This document shows positions 1 through 4,499 of a stretch of 5,646 nt of DNA, in pieces. The stretch is from a bacterium (GTDB lineage: Bacteria > Verrucomicrobiota > Kiritimatiellia > UBA8416): the NCBI GenBank assembly GCA_020048935.1, contig JAIFLS010000199.1:1-5646 (forward strand), written 5' to 3'. Each line of letters begins with the position of its first letter. Position 1 is the stretch's first letter. A program made the translations under genes and the position numbers. The notes beneath the pieces were generated by a model. That model had not been told where the DNA came from and made no database searches. It saw nothing but the letters and a program-made list of their open reading frames with translations.

Positions 1-35
1 TGCAACGCCCACCCCAAAAAGATACCGTCAAGCAT
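1..35 (-). CDS. Start of a second copy of the small MLDGIF protein gene (partial)
   Basis: Only the first 11 codons are inside the window (M L D G I F L G W A L), and the gene runs off the left edge. The reading matches the start of the 57-residue gene at 688-861, with one changed codon (Leu for Ile at residue 7). The start ATG is at 33-35. A GAAGGAG ribosome binding site lies six bases upstream (42-48 on the complementary strand), exactly as in the other copy. Function is unknown. I treat it as real because the start, the binding site and the spacing are all conserved, and the two base differences within this stretch fall in a single codon and give a conservative change. This copy may be the longer one, since the 57-residue copy appears to end in unrelated sequence. 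The window does not show its end. Confidence 0.5.
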   Translation of the reverse strand, partial: MLDGIFLGWAL

Positions 36-55
36 TCTATTCTCCTTCCGTCGGA
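1..55. repeat. Direct repeat, left copy (partner at 827-881)
   Basis: Positions 1-55 match 827-881 at 52 of 55 positions, in the same orientation, with no gaps. The differences are at 15, 17 and 49. Similarity stops abruptly at 56, and the left end of the repeat lies outside the window. Read on the minus strand, the repeat holds the last codons P-T-E-G-E-stop of an upstream reading frame, a ribosome binding site, and the start of the small MLDGIF gene. The change at 49 is synonymous in the PTEGE frame. Confidence 0.85.
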
Positions 56-184
56 CCCCTGCCGCTGGCGAATCTGAGCCGACGGGAGATAGGCCGAGCC
101 CTATTTTCGCGGCCTGCCCCCGTCCGCCCCTTTTGCTGGGCAAGGTAACTCATAGGAATGGTGTGTCCATACCCATTACTGGCC
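37..184 (-). other. Spacer after the toxin gene, with a doubtful 38-codon frame
   Basis: This 148-base gap lies between the toxin stop and the repeated small gene. On the minus strand an open frame runs from ATG at 151-153 to TAG at 37-39 (38 residues, Arg/Gly-rich, ending in PTEGE like the Mrr protein). Only that ending resembles Mrr. The rest does not, and there is no good ribosome binding site, so I do not call it a gene. A 6-bp inverted repeat (AGGCCG at 91-96, CGGCCT at 110-115, loop of 13) could form a hairpin in the toxin transcript, but it lacks a following U-run, so it is not a convincing intrinsic terminator. Confidence 0.3.
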
Positions 185-433
185 CTATATCAGCTTGTCG
201 TATTCTGCGTGAGTACCAATCCAGACCCAGAGGAAGCCGCTCTTATCCTCCACAGCAAGAGCGCGATGATGAATTCCCACACGAGCAGACCAAAGTTGGC
301 CCATTTTCTTGAAATGCAAGGAAGGGTGCCGCGGCTCCTGTTTCAATAAATCAAAACTCTGATCCGCTGTACGTCTGACTTTTGGAGTCAGATCGTAATA
401 GCAACGCCAGAATCTCTGGGTCGCCCGGTGCAT
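185..433 (-). CDS. RelE/ParE-like toxin of a type II toxin-antitoxin pair
   Basis: This 82-residue basic protein has the look of small RelE/ParE-superfamily toxins, which in the characterised members cleave ribosome-bound mRNA or poison gyrase. Which of these applies cannot be told here. The diagnostic stretch is FWRCYYDL at residues 8-15, then LLKQEPRHPSLHFKKMG (about 29-45), LWSARVG (47-53), HHRALAV (55-61) and a C-terminal FLWVWIGTHAEYDKLI. This pattern of a core strand with conserved Arg/His residues and a final HAEYD is familiar from a widespread family of orphan-sized toxins. The start ATG shares one base with the antitoxin stop (TGATG at 431-435), which selects this start and implies translational coupling. 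The length is normal and nothing looks truncated. Family assignment is from memory of the pattern, not from a search. The alternative is an inactive HigB/RelE-like relative. Confidence 0.85.
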   Translation of the reverse strand: MHRATQRFWRCYYDLTPKVRRTADQSFDLLKQEPRHPSLHFKKMGQLWSARVGIHHRALAVEDKSGFLWVWIGTHAEYDKLI

Positions 434-633
434 CAGAGCGGACTCGTGTCGCCAGTTTCTGCATCTTGCAATGCTTCCTTGACAAGAAAGGAAAGCTTGC
501 CTGCTGCACTGTCATTTTGAATTTGCGTATCCCAGGCATCCCAGTCCTTCTCGATAATCCAATCATGGATTTTCGAAAACTGATCGCTCGGTAGCAGCTC
601 AATTGCATGTTCGATTTCTTCGACTGTTGTCAT
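433..633 (-). CDS. Antitoxin partner of the RelE/ParE-like toxin
   Basis: A 66-residue acidic protein immediately upstream of the toxin. It begins MTTVEEIEHAIELLPSDQF, continues with a W-containing segment (HDWIIEKDWDAWDTQI, about residues 24-39), then AAGKLSFLVKEAL (44-56) and a short polar tail. This layout (helical VEEIE..IE.LP, WD..I, AAGKL..L..EAL) is the one seen in the small antitoxins that accompany this toxin type. No separate DNA-binding domain such as ribbon-helix-helix is obvious, so how the pair autoregulates is unclear. The last base of its stop is the first base of the toxin start. No Shine-Dalgarno sequence precedes its ATG at 631-633, and the best promoter (643-671) would put the transcript start only a few bases upstream, so translation may be nearly leaderless. 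Confidence 0.8.
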   Translation of the reverse strand: MTTVEEIEHAIELLPSDQFSKIHDWIIEKDWDAWDTQIQNDSAAGKLSFLVKEALQDAETGDTSPL

Positions 634-642
634 GATGATGAC

Positions 643-671
643 AATATAACGCCGCGGGGCAGTTCAGGCAA
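643..671 (-). promoter_or_regulatory. Sigma-70-like promoter for the toxin-antitoxin genes
   Basis: On the minus strand TTGCCT (666-671) and TATATT (643-648) are separated by exactly 17 bases, close to the TTGACA-N17-TATAAT consensus. The expected transcript start is near position 636, about 3 bases before the antitoxin ATG. There is no Shine-Dalgarno sequence in between. The site lies in the 54-base gap between the 57-residue gene and the antitoxin. Matching is by eye only. Confidence 0.55.
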
Positions 672-687
672 TCCTGATTTTCTGGGG

Positions 688-861
688 TCAACTACCAACA
701 TCATATTTTAGGTCAAAATAGCGGGGGATAAGGTCAACCTGCATGGACTCCAGCCGACTTCGGGTGTCATCCGCGACGCGGGCGGCACGATGACCGGACA
801 GCTCGCCTTTCTCGCGGCTGGCATTATGCAACGCCCACCCGATAAAGATACCGTCAAGCAT
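688..861 (-). CDS. 57-residue protein coupled to mrr, unknown function
   Basis: This small protein starts MLDGIFIGWALHNA, a hydrophobic stretch too short to be a certain membrane segment. It continues with a charged, probably helical middle (residues 15-40, with RAARVADDTRSRLESM). I start it at ATG 859-861 rather than at a further-upstream in-frame ATG at 907-909, because GAAGGAG lies six bases before it and a near-identical start recurs at 1-35. The ATG follows the mrr stop by one base, so the two are likely co-translated. The last ~15 residues (LIPRYFDLKYDVGS) come from visibly more AT-rich DNA, and the protein ends abruptly. I suspect a longer coiled-coil-like protein cut short by a rearrangement. 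Function is not recognised. Confidence 0.6.
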   Translation of the reverse strand: MLDGIFIGWALHNASREKGELSGHRAARVADDTRSRLESMQVDLIPRYFDLKYDVGS

Positions 862-881
862 TCTATTCTCCTTCTGTCGGA
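827..881. repeat. Direct repeat, right copy (partner at 1-55)
   Basis: This copy spans the last codons of mrr, the one-base gap, the ribosome binding site and the first 12 codons of the 57-residue gene. It matches positions 1-55 at 52 of 55 bases. The right end of similarity falls at 881, five to six codons before the mrr stop. The segment between the two repeat starts (826 bp) contains the whole toxin-antitoxin module. Confidence 0.85.
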
Positions 882-1777
882 ACTTCCTTCTTCTTCTGGA
901 ATTCCTCAAAGAACGTAAAGTCGGGTTGGTAGGTCTGTATGGGTTTCAACCCGATTTCCAATTTCTCGAGCATACCAATCAGTGCCATTCCGTCTACAAG
1001 TTCGATCGGGGGAGCCCCATCACGCCCGGCTTCTCGCTGTGCCTCCGCTGTAAATGTCCCGGTTGTGATAATGATTCCCTTATCGGCGCGCCCTTGCATC
1101 GCACCCCTGAAATCGCGAACGTGGCCTGGTGACACGGATTTACTGTACCGCTTACACTGAAACAGCACTTTGAAGCTAACAAAGGGATTTATCTGAAGAG
1201 TGCCATATCCGTCAATTCCTTCATCGCCCGATCTACCAGTAACGACGACCTGAATGAAATCCGATTCTCTGAGAATACGCTGACAGAGACGTTCAAATCC
1301 CTCTGGAGGCAATGATCTGATTATTCCAAGAATGACATCTCTATAATCGTTGGAAGGTACTCCAGTAGATTCCGCAACGACCTCATCTGACTCCTCTTCG
1401 GCTTGCTTCTTTTTTCTCTCAGCGGCGAATACCTTGACCCACTTTGCGAAAAGTTGGCGGGCTTCCTCGTGTGTCAATTTCGCATTCCATCCCTTAGGAG
1501 TCAAACTCCACACCCCACGCTTGGAAGAATCAAGAAAGCCCTCCCGACTAAGATAAAATCGAGCCCAAGCAACTTGATTGGGGAATCGTGGACTTCCAGA
1601 ACTCATAATTTCGTTCTGGGCCTCGTCTGAAATGTGAAGTTCACGGGCAACCTGATCAACCGCTTCTTTGCCGGACGCCGATCCACCGAGTGTTCGCAGC
1701 GCGTCAAGTAGCGGGCCAAAGTATCGAACAAACTGAGCACCTTCGGATTTCCTGGACTTTGTCATCACGTTTGCCAT
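863..1777 (-). CDS. mrr: Mrr-family type IV restriction endonuclease
   Basis: A 304-residue protein with the two-part Mrr layout. Residues ~15-105 form an N-terminal winged-helix-like domain (Mrr_N type), including FLDSSKRGVWSLTPKG at 81-96, typical of the wing region. A charged linker (118-140, KKKQAEEES) follows. Residues ~148-275 form a PD-(D/E)XK nuclease domain (Mrr_cat type), with FERLCQRIL (161-169), G-R-S-G-D-E-G-I-D-G (181-190, catalytic Asp189) and FQCKRY (206-211, Gln207 and Lys209). GIIITTGTFTAEAQREA (234-250) and IELVDGMALIGML (258-270) are also characteristic. Mrr enzymes cut foreign methylated DNA, so it probably acts in defence in the cytoplasm. The motifs are intact and the length is normal (E. 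coli Mrr is about the same size). The start could be Met1, Val4 or Met5. AGGAAG sits close to Met1 and 10 bases before the Val4 GTG. It is followed by the coupled 57-residue gene. Confidence 0.92.
   Translation of the reverse strand: MANVMTKSRKSEGAQFVRYFGPLLDALRTLGGSASGKEAVDQVARELHISDEAQNEIMSSGSPRFPNQVAWARFYLSREGFLDSSKRGVWSLTPKGWNAKLTHEEARQLFAKWVKVFAAERKKKQAEEESDEVVAESTGVPSNDYRDVILGIIRSLPPEGFERLCQRILRESDFIQVVVTGRSGDEGIDGYGTLQINPFVSFKVLFQCKRYSKSVSPGHVRDFRGAMQGRADKGIIITTGTFTAEAQREAGRDGAPPIELVDGMALIGMLEKLEIGLKPIQTYQPDFTFFEEFQKKKEVPTEGE
868..874 (-). promoter_or_regulatory. Ribosome binding site inside the mrr end, deciding the small gene start
   Basis: GAAGGAG on the minus strand encodes part of the final Glu-Gly-Glu of Mrr and stands six bases before the ATG at 859-861. 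The same site recurs at 42-48 with identical spacing. It argues for the 57-residue start over the in-frame ATG at 907-909. Confidence 0.65.
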
Positions 1778-1898
1778 TCTTCCTGCCTATCATTATTGAA
1801 CTTCATCTTTTTAGCGAAATACGACTCATGCTGCGTGCAGGGTAGTGCGACGACCCGATGAACGCAAGTCGGATAATGAGGTATGTTTTCGCAGAATG

Positions 1899-1976
1899 TT
1901 TGCGCGGGATGGATGTGTGGCTGTTCTGTAGACGGGGTATCGGGTGGAGGGCTGAGGACGGAGGACGGAGGTCGGA
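1899..1976. repeat. Dispersed repeat copy A with purine tract
   Basis: Positions 1899-1951 align with 2958-3007 with few differences and small gaps. They share ATGTGTG, GTTCTGT, GACGGG and the 13-base run TATCGGGTGGAGG. In both copies a GGACGGAGG/GTCGGAGG purine tract follows immediately (here 1954-1976). A shorter shared piece, TGCAGGGTAG.GCGA, also lies upstream of each copy (near 1840 and 2884). The element resembles low-complexity dispersed repeats rather than a gene. Confidence 0.65.
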
Positions 1977-2054
1977 AGGCAGATGACGGAACGCTCGCCC
2001 TCCAGATGGGATGTGCCCTGCCTACTTGTTTTTCCGGTATAGCAGGAGGGGATT

Positions 2055-2183
2055 ATGATTTCGGAGCAGGTGGTGCAGGATGCGGGGGAGTTGTCGAAGG
2101 ACGGGCTGAAGGGGGATGCGGCGGAGGTGGGGGATGCGCGGGGATCGGGTGGTGGTGGGGTGAATCAGACTTTGACGCAATAG
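2055..2183 (+). CDS. Possible 42-residue small protein
   Basis: An ATG at 2055-2057 is preceded by AGGAGG five bases upstream (2044-2049), the best ribosome binding site in the window. The frame runs to TAG at 2181-2183. The product starts MISEQVVQDAGELSKDG, is rich in Asp, Gly, Val and Ala, and contains a run of four Gly near residues 32-35 before a VNQTLTQ end. There are no membrane segments and no family I recognise. It is the only good plus-strand candidate. Third codon positions are mostly G, but the region is G-rich on this strand anyway, so that is weak support. It would be transcribed convergently with the lipoprotein gene, whose stop is 42 bases away. It may instead be a chance frame in a G-rich repeat. 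Confidence 0.35.
   Translation: MISEQVVQDAGELSKDGLKGDAAEVGDARGSGGGGVNQTLTQ
2129..2160 (+). other. G-quadruplex-like motif
   Basis: Four G-runs on the plus strand lie at 2129-2133, 2140-2143, 2147-2149 and 2157-2160, with loops of 6, 3 and 7 bases, meeting the usual G3+N1-7 pattern. Further runs at 2084-2088, 2103-2105 and 2111-2115 give alternatives. It falls inside the candidate 42-residue gene. Folding has not been calculated. Confidence 0.5.
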
Positions 2184-2225
2184 TGACAATAGCCTGAATT
2201 GCCGGGTTGGCTGGTTTGGCGCATA

Positions 2226-2822
2226 CTAGCGTTCTGCCCTGTCGGATCTCAATACGCTATTGCTGGGGATGGCCGTCAGATAGCCATATCCTGTGATCCA
2301 ATCATCATCGTCATATATAATCTCCATAACGCCGGGTTGGCACACTTCATCGGGGTCTGCCAAGACGGAATCGAAAGCGCTTGTCTCAAAATCCAAACGC
2401 AAAGTGCTGCTTGTTATGCCCTGAGGCAATTCTACTGCCAGTACGGAATCACAAATATTTGTCTCATCTGCGTATCTGTTTTGATGTCGGTATGTGGCCA
2501 AGATTTTGCTGCTCGAAGAACCATCGTGAGGAGCAGAAAGCTCTATCCCAAGGTCGCCACGGTCCATTTCTGGATACCATGGCAAATAGGCTGGGTGCAC
2601 TCTCAAGACAAGATATCTTGGTTGCATGTTGATGGGGTATTTAACAAACAGAGGGGTATGTATGGTTGTTCTTGGAACGCCAGCGTGAAGATGCAGGTGG
2701 TTATTAATTACTGCATCGAAAGGAATTGCGTCACTCCTAAGCGAATAGGAACTCATTAGCGGAGGATGGGCGATACAGCCTCCCAGAAAGAGAGCAACCG
2801 CAGGTGTTAATATCCATTTCAT
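2226..2822 (-). CDS. Predicted lipoprotein of unknown function
   Basis: A 198-residue protein with a typical signal peptide II: MKW, a hydrophobic segment (residues 4-15) and the lipobox L-G-G-C with Cys16 as the lipidation site. After cleavage it would be anchored in a membrane facing the periplasm or the outside. The mature part mixes aromatic and acidic residues and looks strand-rich. It has two further cysteines (124 and 161) and a striking acidic run IIYDDDDW at 168-175. I do not recognise a family. The start is the only ATG that gives the signal peptide. The upstream sequence GGTTGGCTGAAA is a poor ribosome binding site. A plus-strand frame of similar length overlaps it (2199-2759) but has no comparable features. 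It is more AT-rich than topA, which may mean it arrived by transfer. It stands alone, with repeat-rich DNA on both sides. Confidence 0.7.
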   Translation of the reverse strand: MKWILTPAVALFLGGCIAHPPLMSSYSLRSDAIPFDAVINNHLHLHAGVPRTTIHTPLFVKYPINMQPRYLVLRVHPAYLPWYPEMDRGDLGIELSAPHDGSSSSKILATYRHQNRYADETNICDSVLAVELPQGITSSTLRLDFETSAFDSVLADPDEVCQPGVMEIIYDDDDWITGYGYLTAIPSNSVLRSDRAER

Positions 2823-2957
2823 TTTCAGCCAACCGTTTTATTGAGCCTACTAAAGGTTTGCCTGAGGTACGGGGAATGACGTATGCAGGGTAGAGCGAAA
2901 TGTTTCGGTGGTCAACAATATTGCTGGCGGCGGGGGTTGCGTTTTTTGCGGGAGGTT

Positions 2958-3055
2958 TTTGCGGGAGAGATGTGTGCCAGTTCTGTGGACGGGTATCGGG
3001 TGGAGGGAAAGACGGAGGTCGGAGGGCGGAGGTCGGAGGTCGGGAGGACGGAGGA
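2958..3055. repeat. Dispersed repeat copy B with longer purine tract
   Basis: Positions 2958-3007 match copy A at 1899-1951. The purine tract that follows (3011-3055) is longer here, with several alternating GACGGAGG, GTCGGAGG and GGGCGGAGG units. One strand is almost free of T in the tract, so the product of any frame through it is a monotonous Gly/Arg/Glu or Pro/Ser/Thr repeat. That explains some spurious open frames here. Confidence 0.65.
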
Positions 3056-3063
3056 CCTGCGAG

Positions 3064-3224
3064 ACTTACAACGTTGCGGACGCGTTGAACCCGTCCATCC
3101 CGGGGACGTGGACGGCGTGGAAGCCGTCCCTCCAGCGAACAGGGACTTACAACGCTGCGGACGGGGTTGAACCCGTCCCTCCCGGTGCGCGGACGGCGTG
3201 GAAGCCGTTCCTCCCGTGAACGGG
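3064..3224. repeat. Two 81-base tandem units with paired hairpins
   Basis: Unit 1 (3064-3144) and unit 2 (3145-3224) both start ACTTACAACG and are similar throughout, with small compensating indels. Each holds two inverted repeats. Unit 1 has GGACG/CGTCC (3078-3082 and 3092-3096) and GGACGGC/GCCGTCC (3110-3116 and 3123-3129, loop 6). Unit 2 has GGACGGG/CCCGTCC (3159-3165 and 3172-3178, loop 6) and GGACGGC/GCCGTTC (3191-3197 and 3204-3210, one G-T wobble). Each arm pair is followed by CTCC or ATCC. They lie just past the topA stop and would fold in its 3' untranslated RNA. They resemble REP/BIME-type dispersed elements. Confidence 0.75.
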
Positions 3225-3248
3225 GTGTGTGTTTCTACTTTCGACTTT

Positions 3249-4495
3249 CTAAATTTCTTCTTTGCCCTTCCGTGGCTTGGGTTTGAGACCCAGGCGGGCT
3301 TCGGCCTCGGCGTAGCCGGGGATCTGTTCGCGGTAGCGGTGGACCATGCGCTTGAGGGCGGCCTGCTGGCGGTCGGACAGGTATTTGCGCTGCTCGTACT
3401 GGGCGTTGAGCGATTCGTAAAATGTCTTGTCGTTGAATTCACGCTTGCCGCGCTTGACCGGCTCGCTCCATTCCTGCACATTCGACATCAGCTTCAGCAC
3501 CTCCCCGCTCTCAGGGTCATCCTTCGGCGCGGCATGTCCCTCAAGTTCGAGTTCCGTCTTGAGTCCATCGAAGCCCTCGATCTGCACGGCATTGGAAACG
3601 ACCATCCGGTCAAGGGCGCCAAGCTGCGCGGGGGTCAGGCGACGTCCCCGCTCGACCTGCTCGCGCAGCGAGTCGCTGAACTTGCGGGCGGAAGCATCCA
3701 GCTCGATCCCCTTGAGGATCTCGAGCTTGGCAATCGAGCTTTCGCGCGGGGGCTGCGGCGGGGGCTCATCCAGCAGCGCCTCCTGGCCGCACTGCTTGAG
3801 GGCCTCGATCAGGGCCGGGGACTCCTCGCGGTAGCGCGCGGCCATTTTCGCCAGCACCTCGAGCTGACGCGATGAAATCGGTTTTTTGTCCTCGGCAAGC
3901 TGTTCGGCAATGGAGGCCACAAAGGCCTCGTCGCTGTAGGTGCGCTTGCCGCGCGTGACCGCCGGCGACCAACCCTTGACCTCCTTGAGGGCATCGAGCA
4001 GGGCGTTGACGTGCGCCGTGTCGGCGGGCGGTTCCTTGGCGGCATCCATCCAGCCGGAGAACTGCGTGTAGAAGCGGTCCAGCATCGCGATCCAGTCGAC
4101 ATTGCCGTCCTCGATCGTGTCGAGCTTGGCCTCCATGTCCGCCGTGAATGCCACGTCGAAGAGCTGCCCCAGCACCTCCGTCAGCAGCGCGCTGGTCTTC
4201 ATCCCCAGCTCGGACGGGAACAGGGTGCGGTTCTTGAGTTCGCAGTAGCTGCGCTGCTGCAGGGTGGTCAGGATCTGCGCATAGGTGCTCGGACGACCGA
4301 CGCCATTGGCTTCCAGCGCCTTGACCAGCGAGGCCTCGCTGAAACGCGAGGGCGGCTGCGTCTCCTTCTGCTCGCTGAGCAGTTCCAGCAGCACCAGAGG
4401 CTCGCCCTCGGTAACCACCGGCAACGCGTCCACCTGGTCGCTGTCATCGGCCTTCTTGTCCTTCTCGCCGGTGACGCGGCGATGGCCGTCGAACT

Positions 4496-4499
<4 letters not shown>
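3249..4499 (-). CDS. topA: DNA topoisomerase I, C-terminal part (frameshifted from the N-terminal part)
   Basis: This frame continues topA after the 74-bp duplication. Residues are counted from the GTG at 4497-4499, which is probably not a natural start but the point where the frame overlaps the upstream part. The first ~150 residues finish the type IA core: LLSEQKETQPPSRFSEASLV (40-59), VGRPSTYAQILTTLQ (67-81), LFPSELGMKTSALL (93-106) and FTADMEAKLDTIEDG (118-132). From about residue 155 to the end there are no Cys4 zinc-ribbon motifs like those of E. coli TopA. Instead two clear (about 167-235 and 334-402) and one degenerate (about 270-310) repeat modules appear, followed by a basic tail (KPKPRKGK). 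The stop TAG is at 3249-3251. On its own this fragment lacks the Toprim domain and the catalytic tyrosine and cannot relax DNA. Removing one duplicate copy joins it in frame with the upstream part. Confidence 0.88.
3294..4001 (-). other. Repeated module in the TopA C-terminal tail
   Basis: Two copies share V..WS..V.RGKR...D..F..S...Q.......S.RQ...L..M..RYRE and lie at nucleotides 3795-4001 and 3294-3500. A third, degenerate copy (about 3570-3689) keeps F.DSL.EQ, LTPAQL..L.RM but has lost the WS/RGKR and RYRE ends. The modules are separated by acidic or proline-rich linkers. The position corresponds to the DNA-binding tail of other TopA proteins, so a nucleic-acid-binding role is a reasonable inference. 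Confidence 0.6.

Larger units (their letters stand above)
1778..2225. other. Intergenic region between mrr and the lipoprotein gene
   Basis: A 448-base region with no protein of recognisable family. From right to left on the minus strand, mrr is preceded by an AT-rich leader (about 1778-1825) in which I see no strong promoter. Positions 1899-1976 are a dispersed repeat shared with 2958-3055. Positions 2055-2183 hold a possible 42-residue plus-strand gene with a G-rich core. The longer plus-strand Gly/Cys-rich frame at 1883-2197 follows the repeat and G-runs and is not credible. I see no clear terminator for the lipoprotein gene, which points into this region. Confidence 0.6.
2823..3248. other. 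Repeat-rich intergenic region between topA and the lipoprotein gene
   Basis: These 426 bases hold no credible gene. Next to topA lie two 81-base hairpin units (3064-3224), then a purine tract and dispersed repeat copy B (2958-3055), then an AT-richer leader of the lipoprotein gene (2823-2880). A plus-strand frame at 2900-3088 begins with a hydrophobic, signal-like stretch (WSTILLAAGVAFFAGG) but then runs into the purine tract and the hairpin unit. It could be a gene remnant overwritten by repeats. No intrinsic terminator with a U-run is seen after topA. Confidence 0.6.

Noticed and set aside
1..900. Integron-like cassette array (small genes in one direction with direct repeats)
   Set aside because: I looked for attC-type paired core sites (RYYYAAC and GTTRRRY) around the repeats and gaps and found no convincing pair. 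The repeat lies within coding sequence.
1778..1825. Promoter for mrr
   Set aside because: The best candidate (TTTCGC-N17-ATAATG on the minus strand) matches the -35 consensus at only two positions, which is too weak to annotate.
1883..2197. Plus-strand 104-codon Gly/Cys-rich frame
   Set aside because: Composition follows the dispersed repeat and G-runs. The 42-codon frame with the good ribosome binding site is in another frame and is more plausible.
2199..2759. Plus-strand 186-codon Cys-rich frame opposite the lipoprotein gene
   Set aside because: The minus-strand frame has a signal peptide and lipobox, while this one has no coherent domain, signal or ribosome binding site.
2912..3481. Minus-strand 189-codon frame across the topA end and the repeats
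   Set aside because: It is out of frame with topA over its first part and then reads hairpin and purine repeats as Ser/Thr/Pro/Arg low complexity. No family features.
3198..3875. Long plus-strand open frame opposite topA (225 codons)
   Set aside because: It lies antisense to conserved topA coding sequence in GC-rich DNA. The Leu/Gly/Arg-rich product matches no family and is a codon-bias shadow.
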